Below are positions 6,857 through 14,334 of a stretch of 17,836 bases of DNA, piece after piece; position 1 is the stretch's first letter; each line of letters begins with the position of its first letter. Source of the DNA: Cyanobacteriota bacterium (GTDB lineage Bacteria > Cyanobacteriota > Cyanobacteriia > Leptolyngbyales > Leptolyngbyaceae); NCBI GenBank assembly GCA_027482985.1, contig JAIXVO010000515.1, forward strand, positions 1 to 17,836. The letters run 5' to 3'. The notes beneath the pieces were generated by a model, which saw only the letters and a list, made by a program, of their open reading frames with translations, ran no database searches and was not told the origin of the DNA. The position numbers and the translations under genes were made by a program.

Positions 6857-8266
6857 ATGAAAGTCTCAATTTCTCCCACGCCCGATGGGGCTTCTCCCGC
6901 TCAAGCTCGGCAAACTCGCCAACGGTTAGCCAGCCCCGACGATTCACTCTCCTACGAGTTGGGCAAAGCAGTCCAGGAGTTACCCCCCCTCTACACACGG
7001 CTGCTGGCGGGCAGTATTGCTTTATTAGCCTTTGGGACGATCGCTTGGGCGCATTTCAGCAAAGTGGATGAAGTCGCGGTGGCGCAGGGTGAGCTGATTC
7101 CCTCCACCCAGGTGCGTCCGGTGCGATCGCTGGGCAGTGGCAATATCCAACAGGTGTTTGTCAAAGAAGGCACCGTCGTCCGCAAGGGCGATCCGCTGGT
7201 GGAAGTGGAACCCCAACGCACCAAAGTGATTGATGCTGAAATTGCCCGCTTGGAAAAATCTTCCCGCCTGATTGACGAAGACCTGGCGCGGTTAGAAGCC
7301 GAACGCACGGGCGGGAGCGATGCTGGCACCACCTTGCAGGATGAATTTCTAGCGGCTCGGCTCCGTGCCTTCGATGAACAGCAAGCATCCGCTACAGCCG
7401 AAGCAAATCAACAAGCCGCTGCGATCGGCGAAGCGCAATCCCGCCTGTCGCGACTGCGGGAAAACCTGATCAATGCTCAGGAGAACTTAAAGAATGCCAA
7501 AGAACAGGAAGCCGGATTACGCACCTTGCTAACCGATAGTGCCGTCCCCCGCCTGGAATACATTCGCGCCAAGGATAATGTCACCAACGCCCAGGATAAA
7601 GTGGTTTCCTTGCAAAAAGAAATCGATGCCCAGCAAGACCGAATTCGCCAATCGGAACAGGCTTATCAGTCCGCCAGTAGTAAGGCGGATGGACTCAAGT
7701 CGCAACGGCAAAGCGAAATTTTGACCGAATTGACGAAACGTCGGGAAGAATTGGCCTCGGCGCGGGGGCAATTAGAACAATCCCGCCGCGAACGGGAAAA
7801 GTCGAAGGTGGAAGCGCCCTTTGACGGCACCGTGTACTCCATCAAAGCCACGAAAGGGCCAGTGCAGGAGGGCGAAGAATTACTCTCAATTTTGCCCAAG
7901 GGTGAAGACGTGGTGCTGGAAGTGAAGGTCTTGAACCGCGACATCGGGTTTGTCCAACCGGGGCAGCGAGCGAAAGTGAAGATCGCGACCTTCCCCTTCC
8001 AGGAGTTTGGCATTGTGGAAGGCGAAGTGATTAAGGTCAGCCCCAACGCGATCGTCGAGAAAGATGCCAATGGGCAATCTCAGGGACCCGTCTTTCCCAC
8101 CCGGATTCGGCTCAATCAAACCACCGTCAATGTCAAAGGTAAACCCGTGGATCTCACCCCAGGGATGGCGGCGACGGGGGAAATCGTGACCCGCCAAAAA
8201 TCCATTCTGACCTTCCTCATCGAACCCGTCACCCGCCGCTTCAATGAAGCCTTCTCGGTGCGCTAA
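6857..8266 (+). CDS. HlyD-family membrane fusion (periplasmic adaptor) protein
   Basis: The 469-aa product has the order expected of type I secretion or tripartite efflux adaptors. There is a cytoplasmic N-terminus of about 48 residues, one membrane segment (about 49-67), then the first half of the lipoyl/barrel-sandwich domain (GELIPSTQVRPVRSLGSGNI with VKEGTVVRKGDPLVEVEP). A long Gln/Glu/Ala-rich coiled-coil hairpin follows (about 120-320), then the second lipoyl half (VEAPFDGTVYSI) and a beta-barrel with GQRAKVKIATFPF. It would bridge an inner-membrane ABC exporter to a TolC-like channel. No exporter ATPase or TolC gene is next to it. The following GH1 gene starts 19 bp later, so the two are probably cotranscribed. 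Start chosen at the ATG before KVSISPTPDG; no ribosome site is visible. Confidence 0.93.
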   Translation: MKVSISPTPDGASPAQARQTRQRLASPDDSLSYELGKAVQELPPLYTRLLAGSIALLAFGTIAWAHFSKVDEVAVAQGELIPSTQVRPVRSLGSGNIQQVFVKEGTVVRKGDPLVEVEPQRTKVIDAEIARLEKSSRLIDEDLARLEAERTGGSDAGTTLQDEFLAARLRAFDEQQASATAEANQQAAAIGEAQSRLSRLRENLINAQENLKNAKEQEAGLRTLLTDSAVPRLEYIRAKDNVTNAQDKVVSLQKEIDAQQDRIRQSEQAYQSASSKADGLKSQRQSEILTELTKRREELASARGQLEQSRREREKSKVEAPFDGTVYSIKATKGPVQEGEELLSILPKGEDVVLEVKVLNRDIGFVQPGQRAKVKIATFPFQEFGIVEGEVIKVSPNAIVEKDANGQSQGPVFPTRIRLNQTTVNVKGKPVDLTPGMAATGEIVTRQKSILTFLIEPVTRRFNEAFSVR

Positions 8267-8285
8267 CCCAGGAGCGGCACCCGGC

Positions 8286-9668
8286 ATGGTTAGCGATCGC
8301 AGTTACCAGTTTCCTCCCGATTTTTGCTGGGGCACGGCTACTTCCGCCTATCAAATTGAAGGGGCGGCGCAGGTCGGCGGTCGCCAACCCAGCGTGTGGG
8401 ATACCTTCAGCCAGTTGCCTGGACGCGTGTTGAACGGCGATACCGGGGCGATCGCGGATGACCACTACCACCGTTACCAAAGCGACATCGCCTGGTTAGT
8501 GAAACTAGGCGTGAAACATTACCGCTTCAGCATTGCTTGGCCCCGCGTGATCCCAGCAGGGCGGGGGCAGGTGAATGAAACTGGAATGGATTTTTATCGA
8601 GATCTGGTCGATTGTTTACTCGCCAACGGCATCACCCCCCACGTCACCCTCTTTCACTGGGACAGCCCCCAGGCGCTAGAGACGAAGTATGGCTCCTGGC
8701 GCAGTCGCGAAATGGCTTCAGATTTTGCCGATTACTGTACCGCCGTCGTGCACCGGTTGGGCGATCGCGTCACTCACTGGATGACCCTCAACGAAATCGT
8801 CTGCTTTACCCACATGGGCTATGAGGTCGGCAAAACACCACCCCATGCACCGGGGACCCGCGTCTGGAGCCGCAAAGCCGTCTGGCAAACCTCCCATCAT
8901 GCCCTGCTAGCCCACGGGTTAGGTTGTCAGGCCATCCGCGCTGCCTCCCCCCAACCCTGCTCTGTCGCGCTGGTCGATAATCCCGGTGTCACCGTCCCCC
9001 TGACCGAATCCCCCGCCGACATTGCCGCCGCCCAAGCCGCCTTCCACACCAACTGGGTCAACGGCGGCGTGATTTTTCCCGCGCTCACTGGTCAATATAG
9101 TGAGGCTCAACTCCGACAACTGGGCCGAGATGCCCCCGACATCCGCTCCGGCGACCTGGAGATCATCCATCAACCGCTCGATGCCCTGGGACTGAATATT
9201 TACACGGGTACTTACGTCCGCGCTGCCGATAATCCTCAAGGCTTCGCGATCGTCGGTTATGCCCAGGGTCATCCCCGCCTGCACATGCCCTGGCTGTGGC
9301 TGGTACCCGACTGCATCTACTGGAGCATCCGCCACATCAGCGACACCCTCCACCGCCCCGACCTGCCCCTCCTGATCACCGAAAATGGCTGTGCCGCCCA
9401 GGACGAGAAAACCGCTGCTGGCGAAATTTGGGATAGCGATCGCATCCTCTACCTCCAGCAACACCTCAAATCCGCCCATCGCGCGATCGCTGAAGGCTAT
9501 CCCCTCAAAGGCTACTTCCTCTGGAGCCTGATGGACAACTTCGAGTGGGCGTGGGGCTACGATCGCCGCTTCGGCATCCTCTACAACGACTTCCGCACCC
9601 AAGAACGCACCCCCAAAGCCAGCTTCCACTGGTATGCGGAGTGTATTCGGCAGGGGCGGGTGGTGTAG
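8286..9668 (+). CDS. Glycoside hydrolase family 1 beta-glucosidase
   Basis: A retaining beta-glycosidase that releases terminal sugars from beta-glucosides or beta-galactosides. I start at the internal ATG (MVSDRSYQFPPDF, 460 aa), because the family begins with FP..F.WG.ATSAYQIEG and the frame upstream overlaps hlyD. Catalytic residues are present: acid/base Glu170 in TLNE and nucleophile Glu366 in ITENG. The sugar-binding Gln23 (SAYQIEG), His124 (LFHWD) and NFEW near the C-terminus are also intact, so it should be active. No signal peptide is seen, so it probably acts in the cytoplasm. Glucose/xylose-like substrate choice cannot be read from the motifs. It sits close behind an export adaptor gene, an unusual partner for a cytoplasmic hydrolase. 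Confidence 0.95.
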   Translation: MVSDRSYQFPPDFCWGTATSAYQIEGAAQVGGRQPSVWDTFSQLPGRVLNGDTGAIADDHYHRYQSDIAWLVKLGVKHYRFSIAWPRVIPAGRGQVNETGMDFYRDLVDCLLANGITPHVTLFHWDSPQALETKYGSWRSREMASDFADYCTAVVHRLGDRVTHWMTLNEIVCFTHMGYEVGKTPPHAPGTRVWSRKAVWQTSHHALLAHGLGCQAIRAASPQPCSVALVDNPGVTVPLTESPADIAAAQAAFHTNWVNGGVIFPALTGQYSEAQLRQLGRDAPDIRSGDLEIIHQPLDALGLNIYTGTYVRAADNPQGFAIVGYAQGHPRLHMPWLWLVPDCIYWSIRHISDTLHRPDLPLLITENGCAAQDEKTAAGEIWDSDRILYLQQHLKSAHRAIAEGYPLKGYFLWSLMDNFEWAWGYDRRFGILYNDFRTQERTPKASFHWYAECIRQGRVV

Positions 9669-9678
9669 GAGGAGAAGG

Positions 9679-9725
9679 GCGGGAGAGGGAGGGGAAGGAA
9701 GGAGACAGAAGTCAGGAGTCAGAAG
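9679..9725. repeat. Purine-rich left arm of an inverted repeat
   Basis: Positions 9679-9702 and 9703-9725 are complementary, in inverted order, to 10142-10165 and 10097-10119. I count 22 of 24 and 22 of 23 matches. The second segment consists of CAGAAGT/CAGGAGT heptamers, the complement of the repeats ahead of apcA. Confidence 0.7.
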
Positions 9726-9750
9726 GGGAGAAAATCCAAGACATTTTGTA

Positions 9751-9773
9751 GAGACGTGCCGTTGGCACGTCTC
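9751..9773. repeat. Perfect 10-bp palindromic hairpin
   Basis: GAGACGTGCC (9751-9760) and GGCACGTCTC (9764-9773) are exact reverse complements around a GTT loop. It is not followed by a T-run on the plus strand, so it does not look like a simple terminator. The sequence resembles a short palindrome dispersed in many cyanobacterial genomes (from memory). Confidence 0.7.
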
Positions 9774-9839
9774 CTGGGTCGGATGGGGGAGAGGAGACTC
9801 TCACGTTTTGTGATCTTTTCCCGCTCCTGTGCATGCTCC

Positions 9840-9847
9840 GCTACAAT
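9840..9847 (+). promoter_or_regulatory. Possible -10 box for dnaG
   Basis: GCTACAAT resembles the -10 region of cyanobacterial sigma70-type promoters, but I see no matching -35 box. If used, it would give dnaG a leader of about 320 bases that includes the pyrimidine-rich arm. The same octamer appears ahead of the Uma2 gene. Confidence 0.25.
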
Positions 9848-10096
9848 CAATATCCAATTACCCGCGCCCACCCACGGGAGCGCAGGCAACCAGCAGAGGG
9901 CAGACTTCGGCATAAGCGCTCAGTCAAAAGACGGCAGACAGCACCAGCCAGGGTTTTGCCTGGGGAAGCAGTAAACTACTCAGCGCAAAGGCAACCGGTA
10001 GAAAACCCCAGCCAGAGTCAAACTTGCGATCGCGATCGCCGTCACTTCCCCCTGGCTTCCCCCGCCCTTCCTTCTCGCTTCCCTCCTAACTCCTGA

Positions 10097-10165
10097 CTTC
10101 TGACTCCTGACTTCTGACTCCTAATCGTCTAACTCCCTCTCCCTTCCTGCCCCTCCCTCCCCCGC
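10097..10165. repeat. Pyrimidine-rich right arm of the inverted repeat, in the dnaG leader
   Basis: Two blocks, 10097-10119 and 10142-10165, mirror the purine arm at 9679-9725; the 22 bases between them have no partner there. The arm ends 4 bases before the dnaG ATG, so the usual ribosome-binding position is all pyrimidine. Confidence 0.7.
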
Positions 10166-10169
10166 CCCC

Positions 10170-12092
10170 ATGCTCGACCTCCCCCGCCTCCACCCCGAAA
10201 CCATTGAACAAGTCCGCCAACGGGCTGACATCGTGGATGTGGTGTCGGAACATGTGGTGTTGCGGAAACAGGGGAAGGATTTTGTCGGGCTGTGTCCGTT
10301 TCATGATGACAAGTCGCCGAGCTTTACGGTGAGTCCCGGGAAGCAGTTTTATTACTGCTTTAGCTGTGGGGCGGGGGGGAACGCGATTAAGTTTCTGATG
10401 GAATTGGGCAAGCAGCCCTTTAGCGAGGTGGTGCTGGATCTGGCGCGGCGCTATCAGGTGTCGGTGCAAACCTTGAAGCCGGAGGAGCGGCAGGAATTTC
10501 AGCGGCAGGTGTCGTTGCGGGAACAGTTGTATGAAATTTTGGCAGTGACGGCCAAGTTTTTTGAGCATGCCCTATATCAACCGCAGGGACAGGCAGCGCT
10601 GACCTATCTGGAGACGCAGCGGCAACTGAATCGGGCGACGATGCAGCAGTTTCAGTTGGGCTATGCGCCAGCGGGCTGGGAAACGCTGTACGGCTATCTG
10701 GTGGAGCAGAAGCATTACCCGGTAGAGCTGGTGGAACAGACGGGGTTATTAGTGCCGCGCAAAAATAATTCGGGCTTTTACGATCGCTTCCGCGATCGCC
10801 TGATGATTCCGATTCACGATTTGCAGGGGCGCGTGGTGGGGTTTGGCGGGCGGACGTTGACGGATGAGCAACCGAAGTATCTCAACTCGCCGGAAACGGA
10901 GTTGTTTGATAAGGGCAAGTTGCTGTTTGGGTTGGATAAGGCCAGAGCGGCGATTGCGAAGCAAGACCAGGCAGTGGTCGTCGAAGGCTACTTTGATGTG
11001 ATTGCCCTGCATAATGCCGGGGTAACGAATGCCGTGGCCTCAATGGGGACAGCACTCAGTTCGGGACAGGTGCGGCAACTGTTGCGATATACCGAATCGA
11101 ATCGGATTGTCCTTAATTTTGATGCGGATAAGGCGGGGAATCAGGCGGCGGAACGGGCGGTGGGAGAGGTAGAAACCCTGGCTTACCGGGGCGACATTCA
11201 ACTGCGGATTTTGAATATTCCAGCGGGCAAAGATCCGGACGAGTTTTTGCAACAGCATCCGGTCGCAGCCTATTTCGAGTTACTCGATCAGGCTCCCCTG
11301 TGGCTGGATTGGCAGATTGAACGGGCGATCGCGGGGAAAGATTTGCGGCAGGCGGATCAGTTTCAGACCGGGGTGCAGGCGGTCGTCAAACTCCTGGGTA
11401 ACTTGCCGAATGCCACCCTGCGTACCCACTACATCCATCGCTGTGCCGAACGGCTGAGTCAGGGGGATTCGCGCCTAATGTTGCAACTGGAGGAAGATCT
11501 GCGGCAACAGGTACGGGGGGAACGCTGGCATGGGCGATCGCAAAAATGGCAAACCCGCAGCGATCGCAACCTGTTGGCGGAAGCGGAAGAACAATTGCTC
11601 CGGCTCTATATTCATAAGCCTTCGTACCGCCAGATGATTGAAGCGGCGCTGGAGGAACGAGATCTGGAATTCAGCCTGTCGCACCATCGCCATTTGTGGC
11701 GGCAAATCCTCAATTTGAAGGAACAGGGGATTGATTTTAGTGACGCTTCGATTGACCTGCTAACCTTGCTGGAAGAAGCCGATGCCGATGCCGCCAGCGA
11801 TTTGTCCCGGATGTATGCCCTGTTTCAATTGGATGAAACCCGCGAAGTGGACACCCGCCGCGCCATGCTGGTGATCCGCACCGCCGTCGCCTCGATGGAA
11901 AAAATCATGTGCGAAAAGCGTCGCCGCCATCTGTTGGACTTACTCCATAGCCTGGATTGGTCTGCCGCCCCGGATCTCGGGCAGTTGTATCAAAAGAAAA
12001 TTTACGCCGAAGACCAACGCATCCGCCAACTGGATCAGGAACGGCAAGTCTTATTTGAAGATTTAGTCCGTGTCCCCTTGGTGGAAATTTAA
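10170..12092 (+). CDS. dnaG: DNA primase
   Basis: DnaG makes the RNA primers for lagging-strand synthesis at the replication fork. The 640-aa length is typical. The N-terminal CHC2 zinc finger is complete (Cys42, His45, Cys63, Cys66 in LCPFHDDKSPSF...YYCFSCGAGG). The catalytic core carries YNSPETELFDKG-like sequence, here YLNSPETELFDKGKLLFGL, and the TOPRIM fold with VVEGYFDVIAL and LNFDADKAGNQAAERA; the acidic residues EGYFD and DAD are in place. The C-terminal third is helical and would contact the DnaB helicase. The ATG is preceded by an unbroken pyrimidine tract with no Shine-Dalgarno, which is odd for an essential gene. The N-terminus MLDLPRLHPETIEQVRQRADIV fits the family, so the start is sound. 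Confidence 0.97.
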   Translation: MLDLPRLHPETIEQVRQRADIVDVVSEHVVLRKQGKDFVGLCPFHDDKSPSFTVSPGKQFYYCFSCGAGGNAIKFLMELGKQPFSEVVLDLARRYQVSVQTLKPEERQEFQRQVSLREQLYEILAVTAKFFEHALYQPQGQAALTYLETQRQLNRATMQQFQLGYAPAGWETLYGYLVEQKHYPVELVEQTGLLVPRKNNSGFYDRFRDRLMIPIHDLQGRVVGFGGRTLTDEQPKYLNSPETELFDKGKLLFGLDKARAAIAKQDQAVVVEGYFDVIALHNAGVTNAVASMGTALSSGQVRQLLRYTESNRIVLNFDADKAGNQAAERAVGEVETLAYRGDIQLRILNIPAGKDPDEFLQQHPVAAYFELLDQAPLWLDWQIERAIAGKDLRQADQFQTGVQAVVKLLGNLPNATLRTHYIHRCAERLSQGDSRLMLQLEEDLRQQVRGERWHGRSQKWQTRSDRNLLAEAEEQLLRLYIHKPSYRQMIEAALEERDLEFSLSHHRHLWRQILNLKEQGIDFSDASIDLLTLLEEADADAASDLSRMYALFQLDETREVDTRRAMLVIRTAVASMEKIMCEKRRRHLLDLLHSLDWSAAPDLGQLYQKKIYAEDQRIRQLDQERQVLFEDLVRVPLVEI

Positions 12093-12108
12093 GCTTGTGG
12101 GTGGTTTC

Positions 12109-12212
12109 TATAGCCGTCGCCATGTGTAACGTGGCAGAGGCGAGTCAGAACACCTACCCAGCATTGGCTCTTGCCGATCCGACTTGGCCTAAGTGTTCTG
12201 ACCAAAGCTATA
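12109..12212. repeat. 104-bp interspersed repeat, copy 2 (MITE-like)
   Basis: This is the second copy of the block at 83-186, same orientation, with the same TATAGC and GCTATA ends and two substitutions. It starts 16 bases after the dnaG stop and ends 88 bases before the Uma2 start codon. The internal GTCAGAACAC/GTGTTCTGAC stem is kept in both copies. A reading frame crosses it in each copy, but that follows from the shared DNA and is not evidence of a protein. Confidence 0.85.
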
Positions 12213-12247
12213 GTTCATGGCTGGCTAGGTTTCCGGGTTCATTCCTG

Positions 12248-12255
12248 GCTACAAT
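12248..12255 (+). promoter_or_regulatory. Possible -10 box for the Uma2 gene
   Basis: GCTACAAT lies 45 bases before the chosen ATG at 12301 and 36 bases beyond the end of the 104-bp repeat. No -35 match is seen at the proper distance, so the call is weak. Confidence 0.25.
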
Positions 12256-12300
12256 TTGGCAACACCCTGCCATCCTGTTCTTTCTGAGAGGGCTTCGTTT

Positions 12301-12888
12301 ATGTCTTCATTCCCAGCTGTCACCGAGACAGCAGTACCCGCGCCTCTAACTGACGCAGAATTCATGAGCTTGGCAGCGGATGAACATCGGTATGAATGGG
12401 TGGATGGAGCCTTAGTCGATATGGGCAACTCAGGGGCGAAGCAGGGTCATCTGGCGGTCATCCTCAGTTCGGCGTTATATGCGGTAGTCGCGGCCCAAAA
12501 ATTAGGCGCACTCTTTGATTCCAGCACGGCGTTCAAGATGAAGAACGGGAATAAGCGGTCTCCCGATGTTTCCTTTTTTGCCAAAGCGCGGTTGCAAGGT
12601 CTGACTGAACTCCCAGACGGGCTGCTGGACGGTGCCCCGGATCTGGCGATCGAAATTCTCTCCCCAACCAATACGATTGACGAGATTGACACCAAAATTC
12701 TGGAGTATTTCGCCAATGCAGCGCGGTTGGTGTGGGTGATTCATCCCCGGTTACACTACGTGCTGGTCTATCGCTCGGCGCAAGAACCCGATCGCTTACT
12801 CAAAGCGACCGATTTTCTTGACGGGGAAGAGGTGATTCCCGGCTTTACCTTCCCCGTGGCAAATTTATTCCAAAAACTCCCCTTTTAA
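12301..12888 (+). CDS. Uma2-family (DUF820) putative restriction-endonuclease-fold protein
   Basis: A 195-aa protein of the Uma2/DUF820 family, which is greatly expanded in cyanobacteria and has a PD-(D/E)XK nuclease fold. Expected elements are visible: YEWVDGALVDM (Glu32), the SPDVSFF strand (Asp89), DLAIEILSPTN (Glu118) and a helix beginning KILEYFANAARLVWVIHP (Lys132). The catalytic set looks intact. The biological role of the family is unsettled, although many members sit near mobile DNA. I chose the ATG at 12301 over a TTG 15 codons upstream. The 104-bp repeat lies just upstream and the methyltransferase-like gene follows after only 4 bp, so the two are probably translated from one message. 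Confidence 0.92.
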   Translation: MSSFPAVTETAVPAPLTDAEFMSLAADEHRYEWVDGALVDMGNSGAKQGHLAVILSSALYAVVAAQKLGALFDSSTAFKMKNGNKRSPDVSFFAKARLQGLTELPDGLLDGAPDLAIEILSPTNTIDEIDTKILEYFANAARLVWVIHPRLHYVLVYRSAQEPDRLLKATDFLDGEEVIPGFTFPVANLFQKLPF

Positions 12889-12892
12889 GCTG

Positions 12893-13573
12893 ATGGCGAT
12901 GCAACTTGACCAGGTCGTGCCGTTTGGCCGATCGCTGGATGAGTATATCCAGATGTTTAATCTCACTTCCGCCGATCGCCAGCGATCGCTGCTAGGGGTC
13001 GGCGATGGTCCCGCCAGCTTCAATGCGGAAGGCACCCGGTTGGGCTATCGCATCCAGTCGCTTGATCCGTTGTATGTCTTTACTGCCAAGCAGATTCGCG
13101 ATCGCTTTGATGCCGTCGTAGATAACATTATTGCCCAGGTAGAACGCACGCCAGATGATTGGGTTTGGGGCTACCATGCTTCCCCCGCAGCGCTTAGACA
13201 GCATCGAGAACAGGTGATCGGCCAGTTTTGTGAGGACTTTGCTGCCGGACAAGCAGCCGGACGTTACACGGTCGGCGCATTACCCCACCTGCCCTACGCC
13301 GATCGCGCCTATGACCTCGGCTTCAGTTCCCATTTTTTGTTTCTGTATTCCGACCATTTCGATGCCGACTTCCACCTCCAGGCACTCCAGGAAATGCTGC
13401 GTGTCTGTCATGAAGTCCGCGTCTTTCCCTTGTTGACGCTGGGCTTACAGCGATCGCCCCACCTGGATGCCGTTCTCCCCGCCTTGACCGCAGCCGGTTT
13501 CCCTTGGGAAATCACGACCGTGGCCTACGAGTTGCAAAAAGGCGGCAATCAGATGTTAAGGATCACCCACTAG
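12893..13573 (+). CDS. Class I SAM-dependent methyltransferase-like protein
   Basis: The 226-aa protein has a Rossmann-like layout: LLGVGDGPASF (33-43) resembles motif I, an acidic residue ends the next strand (Asp58 in LDPLY), and YDLGFSSHFLFLY (140-152) resembles motif IV. I recall similar cyanobacterial proteins labelled SAM-dependent methyltransferase; whether they methylate anything is not known to me. Helices around 64-125 form an insertion of about 60 residues. The start is ambiguous: ATG at 12893 or 12899, two codons apart. It is 4 bp behind the Uma2 gene, and its TAG stop overlaps the stop of the convergent pentapeptide gene within one CTAG. Confidence 0.75.
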   Translation: MAMQLDQVVPFGRSLDEYIQMFNLTSADRQRSLLGVGDGPASFNAEGTRLGYRIQSLDPLYVFTAKQIRDRFDAVVDNIIAQVERTPDDWVWGYHASPAALRQHREQVIGQFCEDFAAGQAAGRYTVGALPHLPYADRAYDLGFSSHFLFLYSDHFDADFHLQALQEMLRVCHEVRVFPLLTLGLQRSPHLDAVLPALTAAGFPWEITTVAYELQKGGNQMLRITH

Positions 13574-14133
13574 TCACAATTCAACGTGTCGCGGGTTTTG
13601 CGCCCCGTGGTGGGATTGGTGCCCGTGGCGCGATCGCAGAGGGCATCCAACACATCCGGGCGAAAATCCACCCCGGTAAAATCTGTGCCCTCAATCATCG
13701 CGCCATCAAACTTGGCATTAAACGCAAAGGCTCCTTCCAGATTGGCATTCGAGAGATTTGCCCGACTCAACCGGGCCGTATCCAGGGTGGCATTTTTGAG
13801 ATTCGCACCCGTCAAATTCACCCCTTCCAGGTTCGCCCCAAAAAAGCTCACCCCTTGCAGATCACTGCCACTCAGGTTACTTTCTCGCAGGTTTGCTTTA
13901 GTGAAGCTGGCATCCGTCAACGATCGCCCCGAGAAATCCGCCCCGACTAAAAATTCCTTGTTGTAGTCCACTGCGCTGGCTGGCTGTATTCTCACCAGCC
14001 AGGTCAACACCAACGCCAGGGCGATCGCCAATCCTCGGCACCAGCGCTGGCGATCGCCCAACCGCCAGCGCCGCTCTCGCCGCCGAGCATCCACCTGAAT
14101 CCAATCGCTGAACCTGTTCGTATCCATAGCCAT
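13570..14133 (-). CDS. Lumenal/periplasmic pentapeptide-repeat protein
   Basis: The likely product is 185-187 aa; ATG codons at 14133 and 14127 are both possible, and I reject the long upstream frame because it lacks any signal sequence. After a basic N-terminus come a hydrophobic stretch (about 32-46) and an ASA cleavage site near residue 52, implying export to the thylakoid lumen or periplasm. About 17 A(D/N)LXX-type repeats follow (about 62-152), enough for a four-sided right-handed beta-helix. The C-terminus VDFRPDVLDALC...TRDTLNC carries Cys164 and Cys184, which could form a disulfide. This arrangement matches the thylakoid-lumen pentapeptide proteins shared by cyanobacteria and chloroplasts (TL15/TL17-like); their role is unclear. 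A HIP1 octamer and an SD-poor leader precede it. Confidence 0.88.
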   Translation of the reverse strand: MAMDTNRFSDWIQVDARRRERRWRLGDRQRWCRGLAIALALVLTWLVRIQPASAVDYNKEFLVGADFSGRSLTDASFTKANLRESNLSGSDLQGVSFFGANLEGVNLTGANLKNATLDTARLSRANLSNANLEGAFAFNAKFDGAMIEGTDFTGVDFRPDVLDALCDRATGTNPTTGRKTRDTLNCD

Positions 14134-14334
14134 CAAGCCGATGCGATAGTCTGCAATTTGTCCATTCTTGATCCTAGCCGAATCTGTTCCCCATCTGGCG
14201 GACTGACCCAAACTGCAACACACTGTCACCATTCCGCCCCATCTGAGCGATCGCGCCCCTCCGTAGAATGCCGCTTGTCGCGCGCGATCGCCCCTCGCCA
14301 CAATAAAATATCCCCTTGCGCCTGGTGCCACCGC

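Larger units (their letters stand above)
9669..10169. other. 501-bp repeat-rich spacer upstream of dnaG
   Basis: No gene is supported here. The spacer starts with a purine tract right after the GH1 stop and ends with a pyrimidine tract that reaches the dnaG ATG; the two are near-complementary (listed separately). In between are the perfect hairpin at 9751-9773, a GCTACAAT box at 9840-9847, a degenerate repeat reading CTTCGGCATAAGCGCTCAG near 9905-9923, and two overlapping HIP1 octamers (10026-10039). Confidence 0.6.

Noticed and set aside
8244..8285. 14-codon N-terminal extension of the GH1 gene overlapping the adaptor gene
   Set aside because: GH1 proteins begin close to the SYQFPPDFCWGTATSAYQIEG segment, and the ATG at 8286 places it correctly.
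8919..9629. 236-codon minus-strand frame opposite the GH1 gene
   Set aside because: It is an antisense shadow of a GC-rich coding region; the GH1 protein on the plus strand has complete catalytic motifs.
10086..10568. 160-codon minus-strand frame over the dnaG 5' end
   Set aside because: It overlaps the conserved zinc-finger coding region of dnaG and its tail is simple-repeat translation.
12095..12349. 84-codon frame running through repeat copy 2, matched by a similar frame in copy 1
   Set aside because: Similarity follows from the two copies of the DNA repeat; the frame ends in unrelated flanks in each case and overlaps the Uma2 gene.
13504..13950. 148-codon plus-strand frame with internal repeats opposite the pentapeptide gene
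   Set aside because: The repeats are the antisense image of the pentapeptide periodicity, which is well supported on the minus strand.
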